In this document: positions 8,509 to 17,443 of the stretch, piece by piece | How positions within the stretch are numbered: position 1 is the first letter of the stretch | Layout of the letters: every line of letters starts with the position of its first letter | Origin: Stenotrophomonas sp. BIGb0135 | Lineage (GTDB): Bacteria > Pseudomonadota > Gammaproteobacteria > Xanthomonadales > Xanthomonadaceae | Length of the DNA stretch: 64,000 bases | NCBI RefSeq assembly: GCF_024810105.1 | Contig: NZ_JANUDX010000007.1 | Coordinates: forward strand, 1 to 64,000 | Direction: 5' to 3' | Program-made: the position numbers and the translations under genes | The notes under the pieces: model-generated | The model's database searches: none | Seen by the model: only the letters and a program-made list of their open reading frames with translations | What the model was told of the DNA's origin: nothing

Positions 8509-10143
8509 TTGCAAAGACGTGACTTCCTTGCCCTGACCGGGCTTACCGCAGGCGGCCTGATCGTGCCGTCGTTCTTCGGCAAGGTGATCGCCGCCGAACA
8601 GCTGCACAGCACCCTCGACCTGGGGCTGAAGAAGCGCCTGGCCGATGCGGCGCTGGCGGCTGCGCGCCAGGCCGGCGCCACCTACTGCGACGTGCGCATC
8701 GGGCGCTACCTGCGCCAGTTCGTGATCACCCGCGAGGACAAGGTGCAGAACGTGGTCAACACCGAATCGACCGGTGTGGGCATCCGCGTGATCGTCAACG
8801 GCGCCTGGGGCTTTGCCGCCACCAATCAGCTCGGCACCGCCGACGTGGCGCGTGCCGCGCAGCAGGCCGCCGCGATCGCCAAGGCCAATGCCGGCGTGCA
8901 GACCGCGCCGGTGCAGCTGGCGGCCGCGCCGGGCGTGGGCGAGGTGAGCTGGAAGACGCCGATCCGCAAGAACGCCATGGACGTGCCGATCAAGGAGAAG
9001 GTGGACCTGCTGCTGGACGTCAACGCCGCCGCGTTGGCCGCCGGCGCCAGCTTCGTCAACTCGATGCTGTTCCTGGTCAACGAGCAGAAGTACTTCGCCT
9101 CCACCGATGGCTCCTACATCGACCAGGACGTGCACCGCATCTGGGCCCCGATGACGATCACCGCCATCGACAAGGCCAGCGGCAAGTTCCGCACCCGCGA
9201 AGGCCTGTCCTCGCCGATGGGCATGGGCTACGAGTACCTGGACGGCGCCGCCGCCGGCAAGGTGCTCACCCCGAACGGGGTGGTCAACTACAGCGCGTCC
9301 TACGACATGAAGGAAGACGCCATCGCCGCAGCCAAGCAGGCGCAGGAAAAGTTGAAGGCACCGTCGGTGAAGCCGGGCAAGTACGACCTGGTCCTGGACC
9401 CGTCGCACACCTGGCTGACCATCCATGAGTCGATCGGCCATCCGCTGGAACTGGATCGCGTGCTCGGCTACGAAGCCAACTACGCCGGCACCAGCTTCGC
9501 CACCCTGGACAAGCGCGAGCAGCACTTCCAGTACGGCAGCGACAAGGTCAACATCTTCGCCGACAAGACCCAGCCGGGCAGCCTCGGCGCGGTCGCCTAC
9601 GACGACGAGGGCGTCAAGACCAAGCGCTGGGACCTGATCAGCGAGGGCAAGCTGGTGGATTACCAGACCATCCGCGACCAGGCCCACATCCTCGGCAAGA
9701 CCGCCTCCGACGGCTGCTGCTACGCCGACTCCTGGTCCAGCGTGCAGTTCCAGCGCATGGCCAACGTCTCGATGGCGCCGGGCAAGACCCCGCTGAGCGT
9801 GGCGGACATGGTCAAGGACGTGGAAAACGGCATCTACATCATCGGCGACGGCTCGTTCTCGATCGACCAGCAGCGCTACAACGCCCAGTTCGGCGGCCAG
9901 CTCTTCTACGAGATCAAGAACGGCAAGATCACCCGCATGCTCGAGGACGTGGCCTACCAGATCCGCACGCCGGAGTTCTGGAACGCCTGCAGCGCCGTGG
10001 CCGATGAGCGCGACTACCGCCTGGGCGGCTCGTTCTTCGACGGCAAGGGCCAGCCGGGCCAGGTCTCGGCGGTCTCGCACGGCTCGTCCACCGCGCGCTT
10101 CAACGGCATCAACGTCATCAACACCGCGCGCAGCCTCGGCTGA
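8509..10143 (+). CDS. Tat-exported TldD-family metalloprotease, copy 2
   Basis: A 544-residue paralogue of the preceding gene, similar along its whole length, so the pair arose by tandem duplication. It starts with TTG after a GAGAG ribosome binding sequence and has a twin-arginine signal (QRRDFLALTGL). The zinc motif is HESIGH at residues 306-311, and the C-terminal region again has FFDGKGQPG with Asp511 where cytoplasmic TldD has cysteine. Differences from copy 1 include the residue following the HE pair and the segment after ATLDKR. Keeping both copies suggests either a heteromeric TldD core or different substrates. Twenty-one bases separate it from the TldE gene. Confidence 0.85.
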   Translation: MQRRDFLALTGLTAGGLIVPSFFGKVIAAEQLHSTLDLGLKKRLADAALAAARQAGATYCDVRIGRYLRQFVITREDKVQNVVNTESTGVGIRVIVNGAWGFAATNQLGTADVARAAQQAAAIAKANAGVQTAPVQLAAAPGVGEVSWKTPIRKNAMDVPIKEKVDLLLDVNAAALAAGASFVNSMLFLVNEQKYFASTDGSYIDQDVHRIWAPMTITAIDKASGKFRTREGLSSPMGMGYEYLDGAAAGKVLTPNGVVNYSASYDMKEDAIAAAKQAQEKLKAPSVKPGKYDLVLDPSHTWLTIHESIGHPLELDRVLGYEANYAGTSFATLDKREQHFQYGSDKVNIFADKTQPGSLGAVAYDDEGVKTKRWDLISEGKLVDYQTIRDQAHILGKTASDGCCYADSWSSVQFQRMANVSMAPGKTPLSVADMVKDVENGIYIIGDGSFSIDQQRYNAQFGGQLFYEIKNGKITRMLEDVAYQIRTPEFWNACSAVADERDYRLGGSFFDGKGQPGQVSAVSHGSSTARFNGINVINTARSLG

Positions 10144-10164
10144 CCGGTCAGGAGCCTACGAATC

Positions 10165-11499
10165 ATGAGTATCTTCACCGAAGCCCAGGCCAAGGCCATC
10201 CTCGACAAGGTCATCGGGCTGTCCAAGGCCGATGAGTGCACCGCCGTGCTGGCCGGCTCGATCAACGGCAACATCCGTTTCGCGCTCAACAACGTCTCCA
10301 CCAGCGGCATCGTGGACAACACCGAGCTGGCCGTCACCGTAGCCTTCGGCAAGCGCGTGGGCACCGCCTCGATCAACGAGTTCGACGATGCCGCGCTGGA
10401 GCGCGTGGTGCGCCGCGCCGAAGACCTGGCCCGCCTGGCCCCGGAGAACCCGGAGTTCATGCCGGCCATCGGCAAGCAGACCTACACCCCCAGCCCGACC
10501 TTCAGCGCCTCCACCGCCGCCATCGATCCGGCCTTCCGTGCCAAGGTCGCCGCCGATTCGATCGCGCCGTGCCGTGGTCACGGCCTGATCGCCGCTGGTT
10601 TCCTGGAAGACGGCCAGGGCTTCTACGCCACCGCCAACAGCAACGGCAACTTCGGCTACCAGCGCAGCACCAACTTCGATTACACCTGCACCGTGCGCAC
10701 CGAAGACGGCCGCGGCTCGGGCTGGGTCGGCCGCAACCTCAAGGATGCCGCCGACTTCAAGGCCGACCAGGACATCCAGATCGCCATGCGCAAGGCTACC
10801 GAGTCCCAGGAAGCCAAGGCGCTGGAACCGGGCAAGTACACGGTGATCCTGGAGCCGGCCGCGGCCGCCGGCCTGATCAGCTTCATGATGAACTTCTTCA
10901 GCGCACGCTCGGCTGACGAAGGGCGCAGCTTCCTGTCCAGGAAGGGCGGCGGCAACAAGCTCGGCGAGCAGGTCTACGACCCGCGCGTGAACATGCACGC
11001 CGATCCGTGGCACCCGGATGCGCCGGTGCTGCCGTGGGACGGCGAAGGCATGCCACGCACCAAGCTGCCGATCATCGAGAACGGCAAGGTCGCCAACCTG
11101 GAGTACTCGCGGTTCTGGGCGCAGAAACAGGGCAAGACCGCCAATGCCAGCCCGGGCAACCTGCTGATGAGCGGAGGCGACAAGAGCACCGCCGAGTTGG
11201 TCCGCGGCACCCAGAAGGGCATCCTGGTCACCCGCACCTGGTACATCCGCATGGTCGATCCGCAGACCGTGCTGCTCACCGGCCTCACCCGCGACGGCAC
11301 CTTCTACATCGAGAACGGCCAGATCAAGTACCCGGTCAAGAACTTCCGCTTCAACGAGTCGCCGGTGATCATGCTCAACAACATCGAAGAACTGGGCAAG
11401 CCGGTGCGCGTGGCCGGTGACGAGTCGAACTTTGTGATGATGATTCCGCCGATGAAGCTGCGCGATTTCACCTTCACCTCGCTCTCCGACGCGGTCTGA
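10165..11499 (+). CDS. TldE/PmbA-family partner of TldD
   Basis: A 444-residue TldE/PmbA-type protein. In the known heterodimer TldE lacks the metal site and helps form the substrate tunnel. No HExxxH is present; the conserved family segment LEPAAAAGLISFMMNFFSA and the C-terminal FRFNESPVIMLNNIEELG fit TldE. A GGAG sequence lies ten bases upstream of the ATG. No signal peptide is visible at the N-terminus (MSIFTEAQAKAILDKVI), although both upstream TldD proteins carry Tat signals. Either it stays in the cytoplasm, or it is carried through the Tat pore bound to folded TldD, as happens with some cofactor-loaded Tat complexes. The second idea is inference. Confidence 0.85.
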   Translation: MSIFTEAQAKAILDKVIGLSKADECTAVLAGSINGNIRFALNNVSTSGIVDNTELAVTVAFGKRVGTASINEFDDAALERVVRRAEDLARLAPENPEFMPAIGKQTYTPSPTFSASTAAIDPAFRAKVAADSIAPCRGHGLIAAGFLEDGQGFYATANSNGNFGYQRSTNFDYTCTVRTEDGRGSGWVGRNLKDAADFKADQDIQIAMRKATESQEAKALEPGKYTVILEPAAAAGLISFMMNFFSARSADEGRSFLSRKGGGNKLGEQVYDPRVNMHADPWHPDAPVLPWDGEGMPRTKLPIIENGKVANLEYSRFWAQKQGKTANASPGNLLMSGGDKSTAELVRGTQKGILVTRTWYIRMVDPQTVLLTGLTRDGTFYIENGQIKYPVKNFRFNESPVIMLNNIEELGKPVRVAGDESNFVMMIPPMKLRDFTFTSLSDAV

Positions 11500-11506
11500 T
11501 GCACGG

Positions 11507-12208
11507 ATGAACCGCGCGCAGTTCCTGCGCCTGATGCTGGGCAGCGCCGCGTTCGCGGCGTTGCCCTCACTGGCGCGCGCCCAGGCCGGTCGCTACGACT
11601 TCTGGTTCACCCGCCTCAAGTACGACTCCGGCGACTGGGACGTGGATGCGCGCATGCCGTCCAACGTGATCACCTCGCTGATCGATTACACCTCCCTGCG
11701 CGTGGACCCGACCGAGCATGTCATCGCCCTGTCCGACCCGCGCATGCTGGACGCCCCGTTCTGCTACCTGGCCGGGCACAAGCTGGTGGAGTTCAACGCG
11801 GCCGAACGGCAGAACTTCGTGCGTTACGTGCGCAATGGCGGCTTCGTGTTCGTGGATGACTGCAACCATGACATCGACGGGCTGTTTGCGAAATCGTTCG
11901 AAGCGCAGATGGCCAGGCTGTTCGGCCCCAAGGCGCTGAACAAACTGCCCAACAACCATGCGCTGTACCGCAGTTTCTTCCGCTTCCCCGAGGGCCCACC
12001 GGCCACCGGGTTCGAACTCAATGGCTGGGGCGACGACCTGGTCCATGACTACCTCAAGGGCATCGAGGTGGATGGCCGCCTGGGCGTGCTCTACAGCAAC
12101 AAGGACTATGGCTGCGAGTGGGACTATGACTGGCGCAACAAGCGTTTCCTGGCCGAGGACAACACCCGTTTCGCGGTCAACATCGTGATGTACGCGTTGA
12201 GCAGCTAG
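11507..12208 (+). CDS. exported DUF4159 domain protein
   Basis: A 233-residue protein with an N-terminal export signal (MNRAQFLRLMLGSAAFAALPSLARAQ in parts: polar start, hydrophobic core, ARAQ cleavage-like end). The signal looks like a Tat signal with its second arginine lost. The mature part is DUF4159: FVRYVRNGGFVFVDDCNH is the region that in related proteins resembles a glutamine-amidotransferase-like fold. DUF4159 is often the C-terminal part of BatA-like membrane proteins coded beside MoxR and DUF58; here it is a separate exported protein in the same operon. It begins eight bases after the TldE stop. Function unknown. Confidence 0.8.
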   Translation: MNRAQFLRLMLGSAAFAALPSLARAQAGRYDFWFTRLKYDSGDWDVDARMPSNVITSLIDYTSLRVDPTEHVIALSDPRMLDAPFCYLAGHKLVEFNAAERQNFVRYVRNGGFVFVDDCNHDIDGLFAKSFEAQMARLFGPKALNKLPNNHALYRSFFRFPEGPPATGFELNGWGDDLVHDYLKGIEVDGRLGVLYSNKDYGCEWDYDWRNKRFLAEDNTRFAVNIVMYALSS

Positions 12209-12226
12209 CTGCCTTGCTGCATTTTC

Positions 12227-12249
12227 AGCCACGCATGGCGTGGCTCTAC
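12227..12249 (-). repeat. single SMAG/REP element inside the operon
   Basis: One GTAG-headed palindrome with arms AGCCACGC and GCGTGGCT lies in the 63-bp gap between the DUF4159 gene and the MoxR gene. It is the widest interval in the second part of the operon. It could form a stem that separates the mRNA into a TldD half and a MoxR half with different stability. Confidence 0.75.
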
Positions 12250-12271
12250 ACCGTTTTTCTGCGAGTGCCTT

Positions 12272-13255
12272 ATGACCAACGACCGCCTTGATGCCCTTCT
12301 TCCCAAGCTGCAGCAGCTGCGCACCGCGCTCGGCCAGGCCGTGGTCGGCCAGCATGCGGTGGTGGAGCAGCTGCTGATCGGCCTGCTCGCCGGTGGCCAC
12401 TGCCTGCTGGAAGGCGCGCCGGGGCTGGGCAAGACCCTGCTGGTGCGCTCGTTGGGGCAGGCGCTGGAGCTGCAGTTCCGGCGCGTGCAGTTCACCCCGG
12501 ACCTGATGCCCAGCGACATCCTCGGCACCGAACTGCTGGAGGAAGACCACGGCACCGGGCATCGCCATTTCCGCTTCCAACAGGGCCCGATCTTCACCCA
12601 CCTGCTGTTGGCCGACGAGCTCAACCGCACCCCGCCCAAGACCCAGGCCGCCCTGCTGGAAGCGATGCAGGAGCGCACGGTGAGCTATGCCGGCACCACC
12701 TACACGCTGCCGGCGCCGTTCTTCGTGCTGGCCACGCAGAACCCGATCGAACAGGCCGGCACCTATCCGCTGCCCGAAGCCCAGCTGGACCGCTTCCTGC
12801 TGCACGTGCGGGTGGATTACCCGAGCGAGCAGGAAGAGCGCGACATCCTGCTGCAGACCACCGGCAGCGCCAGCGGCACGGTCCCCAAGGTGATGGATGC
12901 CGAGGACGTGCTGGCCCTGCAGGCGGCGGTACGCCAGGTGCATGTGAGCGACGACGTGCTCACCTGGATCACCCGGCTGGTGCGCGCAAGTCGCCCGGGG
13001 CCCACCGCGCCGCAGGCGATCAACCACTGGATCAAATGGGGCGCCGGCCCGCGTGCCGGGCAGTCGCTGGTGCTGGCCGCCAAGGCCCGCGCCCTGCTGC
13101 AGGGCCGCTTCGCCGCCACCCGCGAGGATGTGCAGGCGCTGCTCGCCCCGGTGTTGCGTCACCGCCTGCTGCTGTCCTTCGCCGCCGAAGCCGAGCAGAA
13201 AGGCGCTGACGATGTGATCGCCGCCTTGTTGCAGGCCGTGCCGTTCCCGGCCTGA
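12272..13255 (+). CDS. MoxR-family AAA+ ATPase
   Basis: A 327-residue MoxR ATPase, a chaperone-like AAA+ protein that helps assemble or insert metal cofactors into partner complexes. Walker A is GAPGLGKT near residue 50, Walker B LLLADELNR near 113, sensor 1 ATQNP near 154, and the MoxR-specific PLPEAQLDRFLL follows. Length is typical. It is followed after eight bases by the DUF58 gene, the classic MoxR partner. Being in one operon with the TldD/TldE genes, it may act on the zinc proteases or on the membrane proteins coded downstream; that is inference. Confidence 0.92.
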   Translation: MTNDRLDALLPKLQQLRTALGQAVVGQHAVVEQLLIGLLAGGHCLLEGAPGLGKTLLVRSLGQALELQFRRVQFTPDLMPSDILGTELLEEDHGTGHRHFRFQQGPIFTHLLLADELNRTPPKTQAALLEAMQERTVSYAGTTYTLPAPFFVLATQNPIEQAGTYPLPEAQLDRFLLHVRVDYPSEQEERDILLQTTGSASGTVPKVMDAEDVLALQAAVRQVHVSDDVLTWITRLVRASRPGPTAPQAINHWIKWGAGPRAGQSLVLAAKARALLQGRFAATREDVQALLAPVLRHRLLLSFAAEAEQKGADDVIAALLQAVPFPA

Positions 13256-13263
13256 GCCTGCGC

Positions 13264-14160
13264 ATGCCCCCGCACGCCCCGATCGCCATCCCCGCCGATG
13301 TGCGCAGCCGCCTGAAGGCGCTGCGGCTGCTGCCGCGGCGTGCGCGCGGCGCGCACGGCATCGGCCAGCACGCCAGCCGCAGCCGCGGCGCCGGCCTGGA
13401 GTTCGCGCAGTACCGCGCCTACGAGCCGGGGGACGAGCTGCGCCAGATCGACTGGAAGCTGTATGCACGGTCGGACCGCTTCTTCGTGCGCGAGTCCGAG
13501 CGCGAAAGCCCGATCACCACCTGGGTGCTGATCGATGCCACCGCATCGGCCGCGCAGCATGATCGCGCGCGGCCGCAGTGGTCGCGCCTGGACCAGGCCT
13601 GCGCCACCACCGCGTGCCTGGTCGAACTGGCGCTGCAGCAGGGGGACCGCTTTGGCGTGATCGCGGTCAACGGCGACGGCGTGCAACTGGTGCCGGCCGG
13701 CAGCGGCCCACGCCAGCGCGACCGCGTCCACCTGCTGTTGCGCCAGCTGCAGGCGCAGGGCAGCTGGCCGGCGGTCGACGTGCTGCGCCCGGTCTGGGAG
13801 CGCGTGCAGGCCGGTGACCTGCTGGTGGCACTCGGCGATGGCTTCGACGAGGCCGGCACCGTGCTGCTGGAACGCCTGGCCGCCGGCCGCCGCGAGGTGC
13901 TGCAGCTGCAACTGCTGAGTGCCGACGAACGCGATTTTCCGTTCACCGACGGCCATCGCTTCCGCGATCCGGAAACCGGTGTGGAGCTGCTCGGCGATGG
14001 CCGCGCGCTCCGCGCCGACTACCTGGCGCGCTTCGGCCAGGCACAGCACGCGCTGCAGGCGCGGCTGCACGCCAGCGGCATTGCGCATGCGGTCGGCTAC
14101 ATGGACCAGCCGCTGGATGCACCGCTGCGGCTGCTGTTCGGCCCGGGCAGCGGCGCATGA
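13264..14160 (+). CDS. DUF58 domain protein (MoxR partner, VWA-like)
   Basis: A 298-residue DUF58 protein. The diagnostic segment is FAQYRAYEPGDELRQIDWKL near residue 45, followed by FFVRESERESP and a VWA-like strand WVLIDATAS. MoxR-DUF58 pairs are widespread; the DUF58 protein is thought to be a substrate adaptor with a von Willebrand A-like fold. No transmembrane segment is seen, unlike many longer DUF58 proteins that carry two, so this one is probably cytosolic and peripheral. The stop overlaps the start of the next gene (ATGA), which suggests translational coupling. Confidence 0.88.
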   Translation: MPPHAPIAIPADVRSRLKALRLLPRRARGAHGIGQHASRSRGAGLEFAQYRAYEPGDELRQIDWKLYARSDRFFVRESERESPITTWVLIDATASAAQHDRARPQWSRLDQACATTACLVELALQQGDRFGVIAVNGDGVQLVPAGSGPRQRDRVHLLLRQLQAQGSWPAVDVLRPVWERVQAGDLLVALGDGFDEAGTVLLERLAAGRREVLQLQLLSADERDFPFTDGHRFRDPETGVELLGDGRALRADYLARFGQAQHALQARLHASGIAHAVGYMDQPLDAPLRLLFGPGSGA

Positions 14161-15284
14161 ACCTGGCGCTGCTGTTCCCGCTGGGTCTGCTGGCGTTGGC
14201 CGCGTGGCTGGTGCCGCTGCTGGTGCACCTGGCGCGCCGCCAGCAGTACGCGCCGCTGGAGTTCGCCGCGCTGCGCTGGCTGCGCGCCAAGGTACGGCCG
14301 CGCCAGCGCGTCCGTTTCGACGAATGGCCGCTCCTGCTGCTACGTCTGCTGTTGCTGGCTGCGCTGGCCCTGCTGCTGGCGCGACCGATACTGCAGGGCA
14401 GTGCGCCGGATACCCGCGCGGTGATCGCCGTGGCGCCCGGTCTGGATGCCGCCGCATTGCGCGCGCAGCAACCGGAAGCGGACTGGCGCTGGCTGGCCCC
14501 CGGGTTTGCCTCGACAGATACGCCGGCACCCCCGGCCGCGCAGCCGCTGACCAGCCTGCTGCGGGAACTCGACCAGACCCTGCCGGCTGGCGCGCCGCTG
14601 ACCGTCTACGTGCCTGATCCGCTGACAGGCGCCGATGCGCAGCGCCCGCGCCTGTCGCGCCCGGTGCAGTGGCGCCCCATCGCACGCACCACGCCAGCCG
14701 CGCCGGACGCATCCAGCAGCGCGCCGCGACTGCGCCTGGGCGGAGCGCCCGATGCACCGGCCCGGCGCGTCCTCGATGCGGTGCAGCGCGCGTGGTCCGG
14801 CCAACCCCTGGTTGCCGCCACGGACGCAGCGCCGGTGCAGGGCGAGATCGGCGTGTGGGTGTCCGCCGCGCCGCTGCCGCCAACGTGGCAGGCATGGCTG
14901 GAAGGGGGCGGTACGGTGCTGGTCACGCAGGCCGGAACGCGCGCGCCTGCCGAAACGGTGGTGCTGCGCGATGCGCAGGGACAGGCGGCCATCAGCGAGC
15001 GCCGCGTCGGCCAGGGTCGCCTCCTGCGCGTCCATGGCGCGCTGACCCCTTCTGCGGTGCCGCTCCTGGAGGACCCCGCCTTCCCACGGCAGCTGCTCAC
15101 CCTTGCACGCCCCCCCGCCGCGCCGCAGTGGGTGGCCGCCGCGACCCATGCACCGTTGACCGGCGCTGATGCACCCCCGCCGCAGCCGCTGGACCTCGTG
15201 CCGTGGCTGCTCGGCCTGATCGTGCTGCTGTTCGCGCTGGAACGCTGGCTGGCGACGTCGGCACGCCGCGGGGCGCAGGCATGA
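14157..15284 (+). CDS. BatA-like membrane protein
   Basis: A 375-residue protein with the BatA N-terminal signature: a first membrane helix, then LVPLLVHLARRQQYAPLEF and a second helix near residue 65. A long periplasmic region rich in Pro and Ala follows, then a C-terminal helix near residues 343-361. A segment resembling the glutamine-amidotransferase-like domain (WLEGGGTVLVTQAG) lies near residue 255. The von Willebrand A domain with MIDAS site found in classical BatA is not visible. The start overlaps the DUF58 stop and the stop overlaps the next start, both as ATGA. Confidence 0.78.
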   Translation: MNLALLFPLGLLALAAWLVPLLVHLARRQQYAPLEFAALRWLRAKVRPRQRVRFDEWPLLLLRLLLLAALALLLARPILQGSAPDTRAVIAVAPGLDAAALRAQQPEADWRWLAPGFASTDTPAPPAAQPLTSLLRELDQTLPAGAPLTVYVPDPLTGADAQRPRLSRPVQWRPIARTTPAAPDASSSAPRLRLGGAPDAPARRVLDAVQRAWSGQPLVAATDAAPVQGEIGVWVSAAPLPPTWQAWLEGGGTVLVTQAGTRAPAETVVLRDAQGQAAISERRVGQGRLLRVHGALTPSAVPLLEDPAFPRQLLTLARPPAAPQWVAAATHAPLTGADAPPPQPLDLVPWLLGLIVLLFALERWLATSARRGAQA

Positions 15285-17443
15285 ACCCCGTGCTGCAGCG
15301 TAGCTGGCAGCGCGCGCGACGGCGCCAGTGGTGGGCCACGCTGCTGGTCGTGCTGCCGCTGGCCCTGGCCGCCACCGCGCTGGCCTTGCGACTGGGCGGC
15401 GTCGATATCGCCACGGTGACGCTGCTGCTCACCCTGCTGGCCAGCGTGGCGCTCGCCACCCGGCGCGGACGCCGGCTGGACCGGCAGTGGCTGGTGCACC
15501 AGCTCGATACCCATCGCGTCGTCCAGGACAGCGCGGACCTGCTTTTCGCCGATACGGCCACGCTCAATCCGTTGCAGCAGCGCCAGCAGGCGCGGGTCAC
15601 TGCCGCACTGCAGGCACGCATGCCCGACCTGCGGCCACGCTGGCCACGTCGCTGGATGGCGCTGGCGTGGCTGCTGGGACTGGCGGTGATCGCACTGGCG
15701 CTGGGCTGGCCGCGCAACGGCGGTGGCAGCGTGATGCCCGCCTTGGCATCGCGCGCCCCCGCTACGGCCACGCTGCCGCCGCACCTGCACTCGGCGCGCC
15801 TGACGATCACCGCCCCGGCCTACACCGGCCAGCCGTCCCGCGTGCAGGGCACGCTGGATGCCAAGGTCGCACAGGGCAGCCGGCTGCAGTGGTCGCTGCG
15901 CTTTTCCGCGCAGCCCACGCAGGTCGCCCTGCAGTTCCACGATGGCCGGCGCCTGGCGCTGGTGCGCAATGGCGAGGAATGGACCGGCACCGGGAACGCC
16001 GACCGTGCCGCGCTGTACCGCGTGGTCACCGAACCGGCGCTGCGCGGACAACGCCTGTACCGTCTGGATGTACTGCCCGACCAGCCACCCAACGTGCGCG
16101 TGATTGTGCCGGACCGCACGCTGGTGCCGGGCGCGCCGGGCCAGCGCCAGTGGGCCCTGCAGTTCGAGGCCAGTGACGACTACGGCGTCGCCACCGAGGC
16201 AACGCTGAAGATCACCTTGGCCCAGGGCAGCGGCGAGAACGTCACCTTCCGCGAACAGTCCGTGACCCTGGCCGGCAACGGCACGGCCACCCTGCGCCGC
16301 TTCGCGCGCACGCTGGACCTGGCCGCGCTCGGTGCCGAGCCCGGCAACGATGTGATCGCGCAGTTGCAGGTGCGCGACAACCACGCCCCCGCCCCGCAGA
16401 CCGCGCAGAGCAGCAGCCTGATCCTGCGCCTGCCCAGCGCCGAGCAGGTGCAGGGGGCCGAACTGGAGGGCATGGTCAAGAAAACCCTGCCGGCGTACTT
16501 CCGCAGCCAGCGCCAGATCATCATCGACGCCGAAGCGCTGATCAAACTGCGCCGGCAGTTGCCGCCGGAAGACTTCATCAAGCGCGCCGACGCGATCGGC
16601 GTGGACCAGCGCATCCTGCGCCTGCGCTACGGCCAGTTCCTCGGCGAGGAAAGCGAGGGCGGTGCGAAGCCACCGCCGACCAGTGATGCGCTGCCCACCA
16701 GCGACACGCCGGCCGACGATCACCACGACCACGCCTCTACCGGCGCGGCCGATCACGCGCAGGCCGGCCACGACGCGCATGACCACGGCAGCACGCCGGC
16801 CGAGGGCCCCGCGGTGTTCGGCAGCGCCACCGACGTGCTGTCCGAGTATGGCCATACCCATGACCACGCCGAAGCCGCCACGCTGCTCGACCCGCAGACC
16901 CGCGCCACGCTGAAGGCCGCGCTGGACCAGATGTGGTCTTCCGAGGGCGAGCTGCGCCAGGGCCGCCCCGAGGCCGCGCTGCCCTATGCCAACAAGGCGC
17001 TGGCCTTCATCAAGCAGGTGCAGCAGGCCGAGCGCATCTACCTGGCGCGCGTCGGCCCGGAGTTGCCTCCGATCGACGAAGGCCGACGCATGCGCGGCGA
17101 CCGCGGCGACCTGGCCAGCCGCACGCTGCCGATCCGTGCCATGGACGCACCGGATACCGCCATCGTGGCGGTATGGCAGCAACTGGGCGCAACCGACGCG
17201 GTGCCCGATCTGGATGCGCTGACCCAATGGCTGGGCCGCAATCAAACGCGCCTGCCCGACCCGCTGAGCCTGGCCGCGGCGATCGAGGAACTGCGCATCG
17301 CCCCGGACTGCGGCGCGTGTCGACAGACCTTGCGTGCGCAGCTGTGGCGCGCATTGCTGCGTCCCTCCCCGCAGGTGCTCCGGCGTACCGCGCCGGATCG
17401 GATGGGGCAGTCGTATCTGGATGCACTGGAGGGGGCGCGATGA
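15281..17443 (+). CDS. DUF4175-like membrane protein with His-rich segment
   Basis: A 720-residue membrane protein that starts at the ATG overlapping the previous stop. Two close helices (about residues 20-60) are followed by an Arg-rich loop and a third helix (about 124-142), so by the positive-inside rule the large C-terminal part is periplasmic. That part is helical and acidic and resembles DUF4175-type proteins found next to MoxR and BatA genes. A striking His/Asp-rich linker lies at about residues 478-533 (pieces such as DDHHDHAS, HDAHDHGS, GHTHDHAE). It could bind zinc or another metal. Function unknown. Confidence 0.72.
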   Translation: MNPVLQRSWQRARRRQWWATLLVVLPLALAATALALRLGGVDIATVTLLLTLLASVALATRRGRRLDRQWLVHQLDTHRVVQDSADLLFADTATLNPLQQRQQARVTAALQARMPDLRPRWPRRWMALAWLLGLAVIALALGWPRNGGGSVMPALASRAPATATLPPHLHSARLTITAPAYTGQPSRVQGTLDAKVAQGSRLQWSLRFSAQPTQVALQFHDGRRLALVRNGEEWTGTGNADRAALYRVVTEPALRGQRLYRLDVLPDQPPNVRVIVPDRTLVPGAPGQRQWALQFEASDDYGVATEATLKITLAQGSGENVTFREQSVTLAGNGTATLRRFARTLDLAALGAEPGNDVIAQLQVRDNHAPAPQTAQSSSLILRLPSAEQVQGAELEGMVKKTLPAYFRSQRQIIIDAEALIKLRRQLPPEDFIKRADAIGVDQRILRLRYGQFLGEESEGGAKPPPTSDALPTSDTPADDHHDHASTGAADHAQAGHDAHDHGSTPAEGPAVFGSATDVLSEYGHTHDHAEAATLLDPQTRATLKAALDQMWSSEGELRQGRPEAALPYANKALAFIKQVQQAERIYLARVGPELPPIDEGRRMRGDRGDLASRTLPIRAMDAPDTAIVAVWQQLGATDAVPDLDALTQWLGRNQTRLPDPLSLAAAIEELRIAPDCGACRQTLRAQLWRALLRPSPQVLRRTAPDRMGQSYLDALEGAR

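Noticed and set aside
6688..10080. An 1130-codon open frame opposite the two TldD genes
   Set aside because: The product repeats itself only because the two TldD genes are paralogues; it has no recognisable domain.
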